DNA of 64,000 bases from Streptomyces griseoluteus (lineage in GTDB: Bacteria > Actinomycetota > Actinomycetes > Streptomycetales > Streptomycetaceae), in NCBI RefSeq assembly GCF_004784465.1, contig NZ_SRRU01000009.1, positions 62,001-126,000 of the forward strand, read 5' to 3'. The position numbers were made by a program, and so were the translations under genes. How positions within the stretch are numbered: position 1 is the stretch's first letter; each line of letters opens with the position of its first letter. Shown one piece after another: positions 8,195 to 16,478 of this stretch. The notes under the pieces are model-generated. The model had not been told where the DNA came from. It ran no database searches and saw nothing but the letters and a program-made list of their open reading frames with translations.

Positions 8195-8209
8195 GTGGCA
8201 CTGAGTGCA
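8195..8209. promoter_or_regulatory. Candidate TetR operator, copy 2
   Basis: GTGGCACTGAGTGCA contains the perfect odd-centred palindrome GCACT-G-AGTGC. It lies 31-45 bases before the regulator's start codon. Read on the minus strand it shares GCACTCAGTGYCAC with the copy at 7392-7407. Confidence 0.6.
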
Positions 8210-8329
8210 GCCGACAGGGCCCGGTGAGGGAACCGAGTGCTCCGTGCGGGCCCGGCGATCATCGTCCACGTGCTGCGACGTAACCTTTCTCCACCCTGTC
8301 GGCACCCGGCCCGTACGAGGAGATCCCGT

Positions 8330-9181
8330 ATGCCCTCCGCCCGCCCCCGCCTGCTCTACGTCACCGACCTGGCGTACCCGGCCCGCGGGCGTCGCTACGG
8401 CGACGAGGACGTCTTCCTCACCTCCCGGCTGCGCGACCACTTCGACCTCGCCCTGTGCCACCCGATGGACGCGGCCGCGCTGATGGACGGCTTCGACGCC
8501 GTCGTGGTCCGCAACAGCGGCCCCGTGCTGGGCTATCACGCCGAGTACGAGGCGTTCCGTGCCCGCGCCCTGGAGACCGGCGCCCGCGTCTACAACCCGC
8601 TGACCGGCAAGGCCGACATGGCCGGCAAGGGGTATCTGCTCGACCTCACCGAGGCCGGACTCCCGGTCATCCCCACCGTCGACCGTGCCGAGGACCTGCA
8701 CCGGCTGCCCGCGGCCGACCGGTACGTGGTCAAGCCGACCCACGGCGCGGACTCCCTCGGCCTGCGCACCGTCCCGGCGAGCCGCGTGGCCGAGGCCCCG
8801 GTGGCGGACGGCTCGGTCCTGGTCCAGCCGCACATCGAATTCGTCCACGAGGTGTCCTTCTACTTCGTGGACGACGACTTCCAGTACGCCCTCTACGCCC
8901 CCGACCCCCGCGACCGCTGGGACCTGAAGCCGTACCGGGCGACCGCCGCCGACCTGGAGTTCGCGCGCGGCTTCATCGACTGGAACGGCCTCGGCCACGG
9001 CATCCAGCGCGTCGACGCCTGCCGCACCCTGGAGGGCGAGCTGCTCCTGGTCGAGCTGGAGGACCTGAACCCGTATCTCTCCCTGGACGTCCTTCCCGAG
9101 GAGGAGCAGGACGCGTTCGTGGGCACGTTCACCGCGTCCCTGAACCGCTTCGTGCTGGCGGGCGCCCTGGCCCCGGCGTGA
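8330..9181 (+). CDS. ATP-grasp-like protein, possible peptide/amide ligase
   Basis: This 283-residue protein looks like a short ATP-grasp enzyme related to glutathione-synthetase-type and cycloserine-pathway ligases. It has an N-terminal preATP-grasp domain (LLYVTDLAYPARG), a Lys-bearing strand RYVVKPTHGADSLG that fits the ATP-grasp glycine-rich loop, and a C-terminal metal-binding segment LLVELEDLNPYLSLD with acidic and Asn residues. A ligase that joins a carboxylate to an amine with ATP is the inference. Nothing nearby supplies a pathway. GAGGAGA precedes the ATG. It is divergent from the TetR gene. Confidence 0.6.
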   Translation: MPSARPRLLYVTDLAYPARGRRYGDEDVFLTSRLRDHFDLALCHPMDAAALMDGFDAVVVRNSGPVLGYHAEYEAFRARALETGARVYNPLTGKADMAGKGYLLDLTEAGLPVIPTVDRAEDLHRLPAADRYVVKPTHGADSLGLRTVPASRVAEAPVADGSVLVQPHIEFVHEVSFYFVDDDFQYALYAPDPRDRWDLKPYRATAADLEFARGFIDWNGLGHGIQRVDACRTLEGELLLVELEDLNPYLSLDVLPEEEQDAFVGTFTASLNRFVLAGALAPA

Positions 9182-9248
9182 CGGGGGCCCGCTGAACGGC
9201 GCCGCCCCGCGCTCCGTATCTCCCGGCGAGGGACGGAAGGAGAGCAGC

Positions 9249-9851
9249 GTGCCGACAGCCCCCGATCCCGGACGCCCGCGCCCCGCAAGGGTCGTGGAAC
9301 CCGTACGCGTCCTGCGTGCCCGCCCCACCGACGCCCTCGCGGAGCTGATGCGCGAGCTGATGCCGGAACCGGGGGAGGGGCCACGCACCACGCCGCCCGC
9401 CGACGCCGAGGAGGACACCGAGGAGCTGCCGCCGGTCCCGGCCGAGGACCCGGCGGCCCCGAGGTCGCGTCGGCGGCTCCGGGCCGTCGCGCCGGCGCTG
9501 GCGGCAGCCGCCCTGGCCGGCTTCGGCTGCGCCCTCCTGCTTCCCGACCGTCAGGAGTCCGCCGCGCGCCCCGCACCCGCACCGGTCCCGACCACGGCCC
9601 CCGCCACGGCCGCCGATCCCGACGGCCCCGGCACCCTCCGCCGGGGCGACTCCGGCCCCGAGGTCACGGAGCTGCGCCGCCGCCTCCTCCGCATCCCCGA
9701 CGTCTTCCGCGACGGTTCCGCCACCGGCCCCTACGACGCCCCGCTCACCGAAGCCGTGGCCCGGTTCCAGCTCTGGTACGGCATCCGGGGCGACGAGACC
9801 GGCGTCTACGGCGACGACACCCGCCGAGACCTTGAGTCCCGCACCGGCTGA
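9249..9851 (+). CDS. Membrane-anchored peptidoglycan-binding protein
   Basis: The 200-residue protein has an acidic, proline-rich cytoplasmic N-terminus, one transmembrane helix at about residues 79-98 (VAPALAAAALAGFGCALLL) and an external Pro/Ala linker. A C-terminal PG_binding_1 domain (about 132-198) carries LRRGDSGPEVTELRRRL, AVARFQLWYGI and GVYGDDTRRDL. Such domains hold proteins to the cell wall; no catalytic module is present. The GTG start has GGAAGGAG upstream. It follows the ATP-grasp gene by 67 bases and may be co-transcribed with it. Confidence 0.8.
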   Translation: MPTAPDPGRPRPARVVEPVRVLRARPTDALAELMRELMPEPGEGPRTTPPADAEEDTEELPPVPAEDPAAPRSRRRLRAVAPALAAAALAGFGCALLLPDRQESAARPAPAPVPTTAPATAADPDGPGTLRRGDSGPEVTELRRRLLRIPDVFRDGSATGPYDAPLTEAVARFQLWYGIRGDETGVYGDDTRRDLESRTG

Positions 9852-9855
9852 GCCC

Positions 9856-12243
9856 TCACTCCTCCGGGAACCGGATGTCCACCACGCACACGTCGTCGCG
9901 GTGCTCGTCCACCAGCATCGAGGTGAGCAACGAGTCCAGACCGTCGCCACCCTTGGTGAGGACCGTGTCGGCGAGCCGGGCGAAGCCGGTGAGGACGTCC
10001 TCGCCGGGGCGTTCCACCAGACCGTCGGTGAACAGCAGCAGCCGGTCGCCGGGCTCCAGCCGGGCCTCGGCGGAGTCGTACACCGGGGTCGCGCTCGCGC
10101 CGAGCAGCATGCCGACGGGCCGGGTGAGGAAGCGGGCCGTGCCGTCGCGTACCAGCAGCGGCGGCGGGTGCCCGGCCTGGGCCCAGGCCAGTACGCGGGT
10201 CGTGGGGTCGTAGCGGGCGAGGACCATGGTGGCGGTGGACCGGCCGTCCCGTGAGTGCAGCAGCAGGGTGTTCAGCCGGGTCAGCGCCCCGGTCAGCGAG
10301 GAGCCCGTACCCACCATGCCCTTGGCGGTGAAGCGGAGCTGAGCCATCGTGGCCACCGCTCCGATGCCGTGCCCGGCCACGTCGCCGACGACGAACAGGG
10401 CCGCGTCGTCGGAGAGTTCGATCGCGCTGAACCAGTCACCGCCGACCTGGATGCCCGACTGGGCGGGCAGATAGGCGACTTCGACCCGCAGCCCGGCCAG
10501 ACTGACCGGGCCGGCCGGCAGTGGCAGCAGCGCGTGCTGCAGCCGGTCGGCCAGCGCCCGCTCGGCCTGGAGCACCCCGCGCTGGAGCAGCATCGCCCGC
10601 TCGCTCTCGACCAGCGCGAGTTCGGCGCTGCGCTGGGCGGTGAGGTCCTGCACGAAGCCGTGCACCTCGGCGGGCGTGCCGTCCGGCTCGGTCACCGCCT
10701 CCGCGACGATCCGCAGGTGCCGTACCCCGCTCGGCGCGTCGATACGGAAGGGCACGTCGAAAGGGCGGGCATGGTCGACGAGTTCGGTGATCGCGGCGCG
10801 CAGCGGAGCCGCGTCCTGCGGCACCACCAGCGCGGGCAGCTCCGTCAGCGGCACCGGCCCGCGCGCCGCGTTGAGACCGAGCACGGCGTACGTCTGCGCG
10901 GACCAGGAGGTCTCGCCGGTGACCAGGTTCCAGTTGGCCCAGCCCAGATTGCCCAGCCGCTGCACGTCCCACAGCCGCTGCGCCTGCCGGTCCACCGGGT
11001 CCAGCCGCAGCCAGGTCACCAGCAGCCCGTCGCCCAGCGGCGTCGCCCGCACGGAGTAGGTGGCGGTCACCGGTACGCCGTCCACCACGTCCTGGTAGGC
11101 GAACGGCGCGCTCTCGAAGGGCACGCCCGTGGTGAGCGCCGTGAGATAGCCGTGCCACAACTGCTCACCCGCGACAGTGGGATAGCTCTCCAGGATCTGC
11201 CGGCCGAGCATGTCGCGCCCGGTGTTGCCGAACACGTCGACCGCCTCCGGGCTCACGGCCTCGATCCGGTAGTCCTCGACCGCGCCGGACGCGCCGCGCA
11301 GCGGGCGCAGCAGGATCGTGGCACCCGGCAGCGCGTCGAGCACCCTCTGCACGTGCGGGGTGATGCCGCTCGCGTCGCCGGTCCGGTCCGCATCGAAGGC
11401 CCGCAGCCGCCCCGCGCACAACCGGGCCGCGCCCAGCAGCAGTTGACGCTCGCGGGGCTCGAACGGACCCTCTTGAGTTCGCAGTACGCCGAGTGCCACG
11501 CCCGAGCCGTGCCCCCCCGGCACCGGCAGCCAGGCCCGGGACAGCCACCGCTCCGAGGGGTCCAGGAGCACGTAGTGGCGCCGGTCCTCGGTGAAATTCT
11601 CCAGCCAGATCGGCGCGCCGGTGCGCAGACAGTCCAGCGGGGCGAGCCTGTTCACGTCGGGCAGATGGCGCCAGCGCCTGGAGAGGGCGGCGTCGATGCC
11701 CGCGTACCCGATGAGGTCGAGGCCGTCCTCGGGCCGGTGCTGGTACAGAACGACGGCGTCGACGCCCGTGTCCGGGCTGAGATGGCGCAGCAGGCACCCG
11801 GCCAGCTCCTGCGGCGAGCCGACCCGCACCAGAGCCCGGCCCAGGTCGGCCAGGACGTCCGCGAGGTCGCCGGGCGCGGTCGGCGCGGGCGTGCGGGAGG
11901 CGGACACCGGCCCCAGCACGCCGGCCGGGTCCGCGTCCGGGCCGCCCGACTTCGGGTGCTCCAGCGTGCCCAGGGTGAGCCAGCACTCCTCGATCAGGGT
12001 GCGGCGCCCGGCCTCGGCGCGGGCGAGCAGTTCCTCGTGAGCGGCGTCGGCGGACCGGCCGGTGAGGGCCATCAGCGCACCCTTGGCGCGTTCCAGCACC
12101 GCCGAGGACGCGGTGAGGTCCCGCAGCCGCTCCATCTCGGCGCGCTGTCGGGCCACGACTCTGGCCAGCGCCGCTACATCGGCGCCGAAGCCGCTTTCCA
12201 TGGAAGGGGTGGGCTCGCTCGTCACGCGACGAGCATGGCACAC
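9856..12243 (-). CDS. SpoIIE-type PP2C phosphatase with ANTAR-like, GAF and PAS modules
   Basis: This 795-residue multidomain protein ends in a PP2C/SpoIIE phosphatase domain (about 580-795) with the metal motifs VGGDWFSAI and VGDVAGHGIG and a late FTDGLVERP. Two PAS-like sensor regions (about 300-540) and a GAF-like region (about 115-275) precede it. The N-terminus (about 28-90) matches the ANTAR pattern, with the core VLERAKGALMALTGRS. Family members dephosphorylate anti-anti-sigma factors to set sigma-factor activity. There is no membrane segment, so it senses something in the cytoplasm. The GTG start is uncertain; a GTG at 12225 is the alternative. Confidence 0.83.
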   Translation of the reverse strand: MCHARRVTSEPTPSMESGFGADVAALARVVARQRAEMERLRDLTASSAVLERAKGALMALTGRSADAAHEELLARAEAGRRTLIEECWLTLGTLEHPKSGGPDADPAGVLGPVSASRTPAPTAPGDLADVLADLGRALVRVGSPQELAGCLLRHLSPDTGVDAVVLYQHRPEDGLDLIGYAGIDAALSRRWRHLPDVNRLAPLDCLRTGAPIWLENFTEDRRHYVLLDPSERWLSRAWLPVPGGHGSGVALGVLRTQEGPFEPRERQLLLGAARLCAGRLRAFDADRTGDASGITPHVQRVLDALPGATILLRPLRGASGAVEDYRIEAVSPEAVDVFGNTGRDMLGRQILESYPTVAGEQLWHGYLTALTTGVPFESAPFAYQDVVDGVPVTATYSVRATPLGDGLLVTWLRLDPVDRQAQRLWDVQRLGNLGWANWNLVTGETSWSAQTYAVLGLNAARGPVPLTELPALVVPQDAAPLRAAITELVDHARPFDVPFRIDAPSGVRHLRIVAEAVTEPDGTPAEVHGFVQDLTAQRSAELALVESERAMLLQRGVLQAERALADRLQHALLPLPAGPVSLAGLRVEVAYLPAQSGIQVGGDWFSAIELSDDAALFVVGDVAGHGIGAVATMAQLRFTAKGMVGTGSSLTGALTRLNTLLLHSRDGRSTATMVLARYDPTTRVLAWAQAGHPPPLLVRDGTARFLTRPVGMLLGASATPVYDSAEARLEPGDRLLLFTDGLVERPGEDVLTGFARLADTVLTKGGDGLDSLLTSMLVDEHRDDVCVVDIRFPEE

Positions 12244-12324
12244 CCTGGCCGTTCGCTCACTTGTCCGGCCCGGCCGTTCCCGTCCGGGGCGGCGGGTGCG
12301 GGACCGGCCGCAGGAGGAGCGGGG

Positions 12325-12699
12325 TCAGCGGCCGGTACCACGGGTGCCCAGCGCCTCGGAGACGGCGCGGACGCTGCGCGCGATGTGCTGGAGCTGGAGC
12401 AGCTCGGCGGCGTACAGCTTGATGGTGTGCTCGATGACCGACTCCGGCAGCCCGAGCATCGGCAGTTCGGCGCGGGCGGTCTGCAGCGCGGTGCGTGCCA
12501 CCCGGATCTCCTGCTGGACCTGGAGCCCGGCGTGCCGGGCCAGCAGGACGGGGTGCTTGATCAGCGCCGGATAGCTGGCGTAGCGCGCCGGAATCAGTTC
12601 GCGCAGCCACTTGGCCGCCGAGCGTTCCCAGTCGTAGCTGCCCGGCTGCTTGACCTGGCAGGGCCAGTCGCCGCTGATGCGCGTGGTGGTGATCGGCAT
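12325..12699 (-). CDS. Conserved-looking helical protein, function unknown
   Basis: This 124-residue protein is mostly helical after a short N-terminal segment MPITTTRISGDWPCQVK. It contains VQQEIRVARTALQTARAELP and SVIEHTIKLYAAELLQLQHIA, both suited to coiled-coil or bundle packing. No catalytic motif or membrane helix is visible and I do not recognise a family. GGAAG sits eight bases before the chosen ATG; an ATG six bases earlier is possible. It lies 81 bases upstream of the SpoIIE phosphatase gene on the same strand, so it may be co-expressed with it. Confidence 0.65.
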   Translation of the reverse strand: MPITTTRISGDWPCQVKQPGSYDWERSAAKWLRELIPARYASYPALIKHPVLLARHAGLQVQQEIRVARTALQTARAELPMLGLPESVIEHTIKLYAAELLQLQHIARSVRAVSEALGTRGTGR

Positions 12700-12832
12700 G
12701 CTCATCGCTTCCGGTGTGCCTCGTCGCCGGAGAGGGTGATCCGACGGGTGGGGGCGGCCCTGGCCCGGCGGGCCGGGCGGGGACGCCACGGAATCCGTGA
12801 GCAGTATTTATATATGCCAACCGCTTTGCAAG

Positions 12833-12854
12833 ACGGATGAAAACATTCATCCGT
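12833..12854. promoter_or_regulatory. Perfect 9-bp inverted repeat in an AT-rich patch
   Basis: ACGGATGAA and TTCATCCGT flank a four-base AACA loop. It lies 28 bases after the RpiR gene stop and about 134 bases before the helical-protein start (both on the minus strand), next to the unusually AT-rich GTATTTATATATG at 12803-12816. It could be a terminator for the rpiR-like gene or an operator for the downstream promoter. Confidence 0.45.
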
Positions 12855-12881
12855 GCCGGGGCGGGGCCGATCCGCGCGGGA

Positions 12882-13823
12882 TCAGTCCCGCAGGAAGAAC
12901 TGCTGCTGGTCGGCGACCTGCTCGTACTGCTCCAGGCGGGCCTGGGTACGCTCGGGGTCGGCGTCGGTCATCGCCTGGAGCAGCGCGGCGGCCAGCAGAC
13001 CGGGGGCCGCGTAGGAGTCGAAGACCAGCCGGGAGCCGGTGCCGGTGGCGAAGGTGACGTCGGCCTCCTCCGCCAGCGGGCCCAGCGCGAGATCGGTGAT
13101 CAACGCGACCTTCAGCCCCGCCTCCCGCGCCACCCGCAGCGCGGCGAGCGTCTCCTGGGCGTGCCGGGGCATGGCGAACGCCAGCACCCAGGTGCCGCCC
13201 GCCTCACGGGACTGGAGCAGCGCGTCGCACGCCACGCTGCCGCCCCGCGTCACCAGCCGCACATCGGGGTGGATGCGCCGGGCCGCGTACCCGAAGTACT
13301 CCGCCAGCGACCCCGAGATGCGCAGCCCCAGCACGGTCAGCGGGGTGGAGCGGGACAGCTCGCGGCCCACCCGGATCACCCGTTCGGGGTCGGCCAGGTC
13401 GCGGCGCAGATGCTCCAGGTTCTGGATCTCCGCGTCCACGGCGGCCTGCAGCTCGTTCGCCCGGTCCTCCTCGCCCGGACCGCCCGCCAGCGCGCCCAAC
13501 GCGATCGACTGCAGCCGCTCCCGCAGCGCCGGGTACCCGCTGAAGCCCACGGCGGAGGCGAACCGGGTCACCGAGGGCTGGCTCACCCCGGCCCGGTCGG
13601 CCAGCTCGGTGATGGACAGGAACGCGGCCTCGGTGAGGTGCTCGATCAGGTACTGCGCCACCCGGCGCTGTCCGGGGGAGAGCCGGGGCCCGTCGAACAG
13701 CGCCCGGAGCTGGGAGGTCGGCGCGGCCTCGGCGCCCGTGGCGGGGCCGCCCGAGGTGATCGCTGATGCCTGGGCGCGTGCCTGTTGCGGCGAGGGCGCC
13801 GGACCGTCGACTTTGTCTCCCAC
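12882..13823 (-). CDS. MurR/RpiR-family transcriptional regulator
   Basis: The 313-residue regulator has an N-terminal RpiR helix-turn-helix (about 45-120, with RVAQYLIEHL and SITELADRAGVSQPSVTRFA). A C-terminal SIS sugar-isomerase-like domain (about 150-290, with LTVLGLRISGSLAEYFGYA) binds phosphosugars in this family. An unstructured Ala/Pro-rich tail of about 40 residues precedes the DNA-binding domain. The GTG start has no ribosome site but TATGTT lies eight bases upstream, in leaderless-promoter position. Its target is not evident; the sugar-phosphate genes at 15.7-19.6 kb are possible. Confidence 0.85.
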   Translation of the reverse strand: MGDKVDGPAPSPQQARAQASAITSGGPATGAEAAPTSQLRALFDGPRLSPGQRRVAQYLIEHLTEAAFLSITELADRAGVSQPSVTRFASAVGFSGYPALRERLQSIALGALAGGPGEEDRANELQAAVDAEIQNLEHLRRDLADPERVIRVGRELSRSTPLTVLGLRISGSLAEYFGYAARRIHPDVRLVTRGGSVACDALLQSREAGGTWVLAFAMPRHAQETLAALRVAREAGLKVALITDLALGPLAEEADVTFATGTGSRLVFDSYAAPGLLAAALLQAMTDADPERTQARLEQYEQVADQQQFFLRD

Positions 13824-13877
13824 GACGAGCCAACATAGCTCACCACTGCTGGTCGCCCCGCGTGTCGGCCGGGAGGG

Positions 13878-15542
13878 TCAGCGCCGGTACACCGTGATCG
13901 AGTGCCCCACGTCGTCGACCGGGCGGCTCGTGCGGATCAGCTCCGCCAGCCGCCCCCGCGCCTTGGCGGCGGCCGAGTCCGACACCACCAGCAGCCCCCG
14001 CACCCGCTCCGGCGGCACCGAGAGCGGAGCGCCCGCGTGGATGCCGTAGTACGACGGGACCCCGCTGCCCTTGTAGACCAGCCACACCCGCTCGCCCGGG
14101 TACCGCTCCCGCAGCCGGTGCGCGAGGGCGCCGAGGTCCTGGCCCCAGTCCACGTTGGAGTCGTGCAGCAGCCGGTGCGTGCGCGCGGGGCCGCCGAACG
14201 CCTCGTTGGCGTAGGGCAGGTAGTACGGGAACGTCCGCAGCGAACTCACCGCAACCCACAGCACCAGCACCCCGGCCAGCGCTTCGGCCCACCGGCGCCG
14301 CCAGAGCGTGACACAGCCGCCGGCCAGCGCCAGGAACACCGGCACGAACAGCGCGTACCGGGTGCCGAAGTCCCGCGCGCCCGTCGTCGCCACCGCCAGC
14401 AGCAGTGCGGGCGGCAGCAGCAGGTACGGGGCCGCGGCGCGCAGGCGGGGCACCGCCAGGACGGTCACGGCGCCGGCCGCGCCCAGGGCCAGGAGCCCGA
14501 GCGGGGTCTTCACCAGGAGGGCCACGGGGAGGTAGTACCAGAGGGCGCCGGTGTACACCCGGCCGAACAGGAAGCCCTCCCACGGGTAGTACTCCATGGC
14601 GAACTGCGCCCGCAGCCCGGCGCCGTAGGCGGGAGGCAGCGGCAGCAGACCGCTCACCAGCGCCCGCTTGCCCGCCAGCGGCGGGAGCGGCTCGGCGGGC
14701 GCGAACCCCAGCCGGGGGTCGACGACCAGATAGGTGGCCCAGACGACGGCCAGCGTCACCGCCAGCACCACGCCCGCGCCCCCGAGCGCCACCAGCACCC
14801 CGCGCCGCCGTCCGGCACCGGCTCGCGCGTGCCGGACCGACCAGGCGGCCAGCAGCATCAGCAGCGGGATCGCGGGCAGCGCGCTCATCTTCGTGGCCAC
14901 CGCCGCGCCCAGCGCCGCCCCGGCGAGCGGCACGTACAGGCGGGGCCGGTTCCGGGCCCGCCAGGCCAGCCAGACGGAGGTCAGCAGGAAGGCGGTCATC
15001 GGGAGGTCCAGCGTGGCCAGCGAGCCGTGCGCGACGACGTCGGGGCAGAAGGCGTACAGCGCGAGGGCCACCGGACCGGCCGCCCTCCCGGCCAGGTCCC
15101 GTGCGAAGGCGAACACCACCAGCCCGCCGAGCAGTGTCAGCGCGATCACCGGCAGCCGCGCCCACAGCATCAGCCGCCAGGGGTCGTTCCCCGACCCGTA
15201 CAGCAGATGGCGGCCCGCCTCGCTCTGGGTGCCGGGGAAATCGGGCTCGTAGTGCGGGTCGGCCACCGCGATCCCGGCCGCGATCAGGAGCTTGCCGAGC
15301 GGCGGGTGCTCGGGGTTGTAGCGCAGCCGGTGCTCGTGCAGGTAGTCGGCGGCGGTGACCACGTACACCGGCTCGTCGATGGTGGGCGTCTGCCGGACGG
15401 CCGTGGTGACCATCGCGGCCGCCATCTGGGCCAGGAGCAGCGCCACCAGCAGCGGCACCAGCCGGCGGCGGTCACGGGGGCGGGGGAGCGGGGGCGCCGG
15501 TGCGGGGATCGTCCCGGTCCCGAGGTGTTCGCTCGCCATCAT
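13878..15542 (-). CDS. GT39/ArnT-like polytopic glycosyltransferase
   Basis: This 554-residue integral membrane protein has about ten to twelve hydrophobic segments. After the first membrane helix comes an external loop with QTPTIDEPVY, whose Asp-Glu pair matches the catalytic acidic residues of GT-C fold (PMT/ArnT/GT39) enzymes. Further typical parts are YNPEHPPLGKLL and a C-terminal soluble segment with HDSNVDWGQDLGAL. Such enzymes transfer a sugar from a polyprenyl phosphate carrier on the outer membrane face, to protein or a cell-envelope glycan. The start is one of two adjacent ATGs (15542 or 15539). It is next to and convergent with nothing, following the RpiR-type gene on the same strand. 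Confidence 0.8.
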   Translation of the reverse strand: MMASEHLGTGTIPAPAPPLPRPRDRRRLVPLLVALLLAQMAAAMVTTAVRQTPTIDEPVYVVTAADYLHEHRLRYNPEHPPLGKLLIAAGIAVADPHYEPDFPGTQSEAGRHLLYGSGNDPWRLMLWARLPVIALTLLGGLVVFAFARDLAGRAAGPVALALYAFCPDVVAHGSLATLDLPMTAFLLTSVWLAWRARNRPRLYVPLAGAALGAAVATKMSALPAIPLLMLLAAWSVRHARAGAGRRRGVLVALGGAGVVLAVTLAVVWATYLVVDPRLGFAPAEPLPPLAGKRALVSGLLPLPPAYGAGLRAQFAMEYYPWEGFLFGRVYTGALWYYLPVALLVKTPLGLLALGAAGAVTVLAVPRLRAAAPYLLLPPALLLAVATTGARDFGTRYALFVPVFLALAGGCVTLWRRRWAEALAGVLVLWVAVSSLRTFPYYLPYANEAFGGPARTHRLLHDSNVDWGQDLGALAHRLRERYPGERVWLVYKGSGVPSYYGIHAGAPLSVPPERVRGLLVVSDSAAAKARGRLAELIRTSRPVDDVGHSITVYRR

Positions 15543-15707
15543 CCGCCCCACGGTGGCACGGGCCGCACCGGTCCCGGTGCCGATCCGCCCTCGTCGGGGC
15601 CGTGTCCGCACACCGTTCCCGCGACCGGCGGTGCCACCGCCCCCGCCGGTCCCCTCGGCGGACCCTCCGCCGCGCTCCGTGGGATACGGGCCCCGGCGGG
15701 CGCCGGT

Positions 15708-16373
15708 TCAGCCCCGGCCGGGTACGGGCAGCGCCGAGGCCGGTATCACCAGGTCCGCCCGCTCCCGCGTGGTGGCGATCAAATCGGCGTTGCGCTGGTC
15801 GGTGCCGAGCACCCAGGCCACCGCCGCCGTGTGCTCCTTGCCGAACTCCACATGCCGGGCCACCAGGCGCCGCACCCGCTCCGGCTCGTCGACCTCGCAG
15901 TACCAGACCTCGTCCAGCAGCGGCCGTACCCCGGCCCATGAACCCTCGCGCAGCAGAAGGTAGTTGCCCTCGGTCACCACCAGCCGGGACGACGGCGGCA
16001 CCGGGATCGAGCCCGCCACCGGCTGCTCCAGGTCCCGCTCGAAGGCGGGCGCGTACACCACCTCGTCCGCGTCGGCGGGGGTCTCGCGCAGCCGCCGCAG
16101 CAGCGCCGCGTACCCGGCCGCGTCGAAGGTGTCCGGGGCGCCCTTGCGGTCCCGGCGGCCCAGCCGGTCCAGTTCGGCGTCGGCCAGGTGGAAGCCGTCC
16201 ATCGGGACGTGCGCCACCCAGGGCGGGCCGTCCGCGTTCAGGGCGCGGACGAGGTGTCCGGCGAGGGTCGTCTTGCCCGCGCCGGGACCGCCCGCGATAC
16301 CGAGGATCGCGCGCTGTCCGTCCTCGACCAGGCTGCGGGCGCGGAGGAGAAGGTCGTCGAAGGTCGGCGGCAT
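15708..16373 (-). CDS. Nucleoside/sugar kinase-like P-loop protein
   Basis: The 221-residue protein starts with a Walker A motif GGPGAGKTT at about residue 28. It continues with VAHVPMDGFHLAD and VVTEGNYLLL, the pattern of the uridine-kinase/phosphoribulokinase-like family often annotated as nucleoside kinase or fructose-transport kinase FrcK. A cytoplasmic kinase acting on a nucleoside, pantothenate-like compound or sugar is likely; the substrate is undefined. It is divergent from the beta-phosphoglucomutase gene, which fits a sugar-phosphate role. Confidence 0.78.
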   Translation of the reverse strand: MPPTFDDLLLRARSLVEDGQRAILGIAGGPGAGKTTLAGHLVRALNADGPPWVAHVPMDGFHLADAELDRLGRRDRKGAPDTFDAAGYAALLRRLRETPADADEVVYAPAFERDLEQPVAGSIPVPPSSRLVVTEGNYLLLREGSWAGVRPLLDEVWYCEVDEPERVRRLVARHVEFGKEHTAAVAWVLGTDQRNADLIATTRERADLVIPASALPVPGRG

Positions 16374-16478
16374 GCAGCGAAGTGTGCCACCGGGCGTGCG
16401 CGGGGCGGCCGCCGGGCGCCCCCATTTCCGCTCGGAACGGCGTGATCGCCGCGCCCGATCCGGGGAAGGGAGCAGGGT

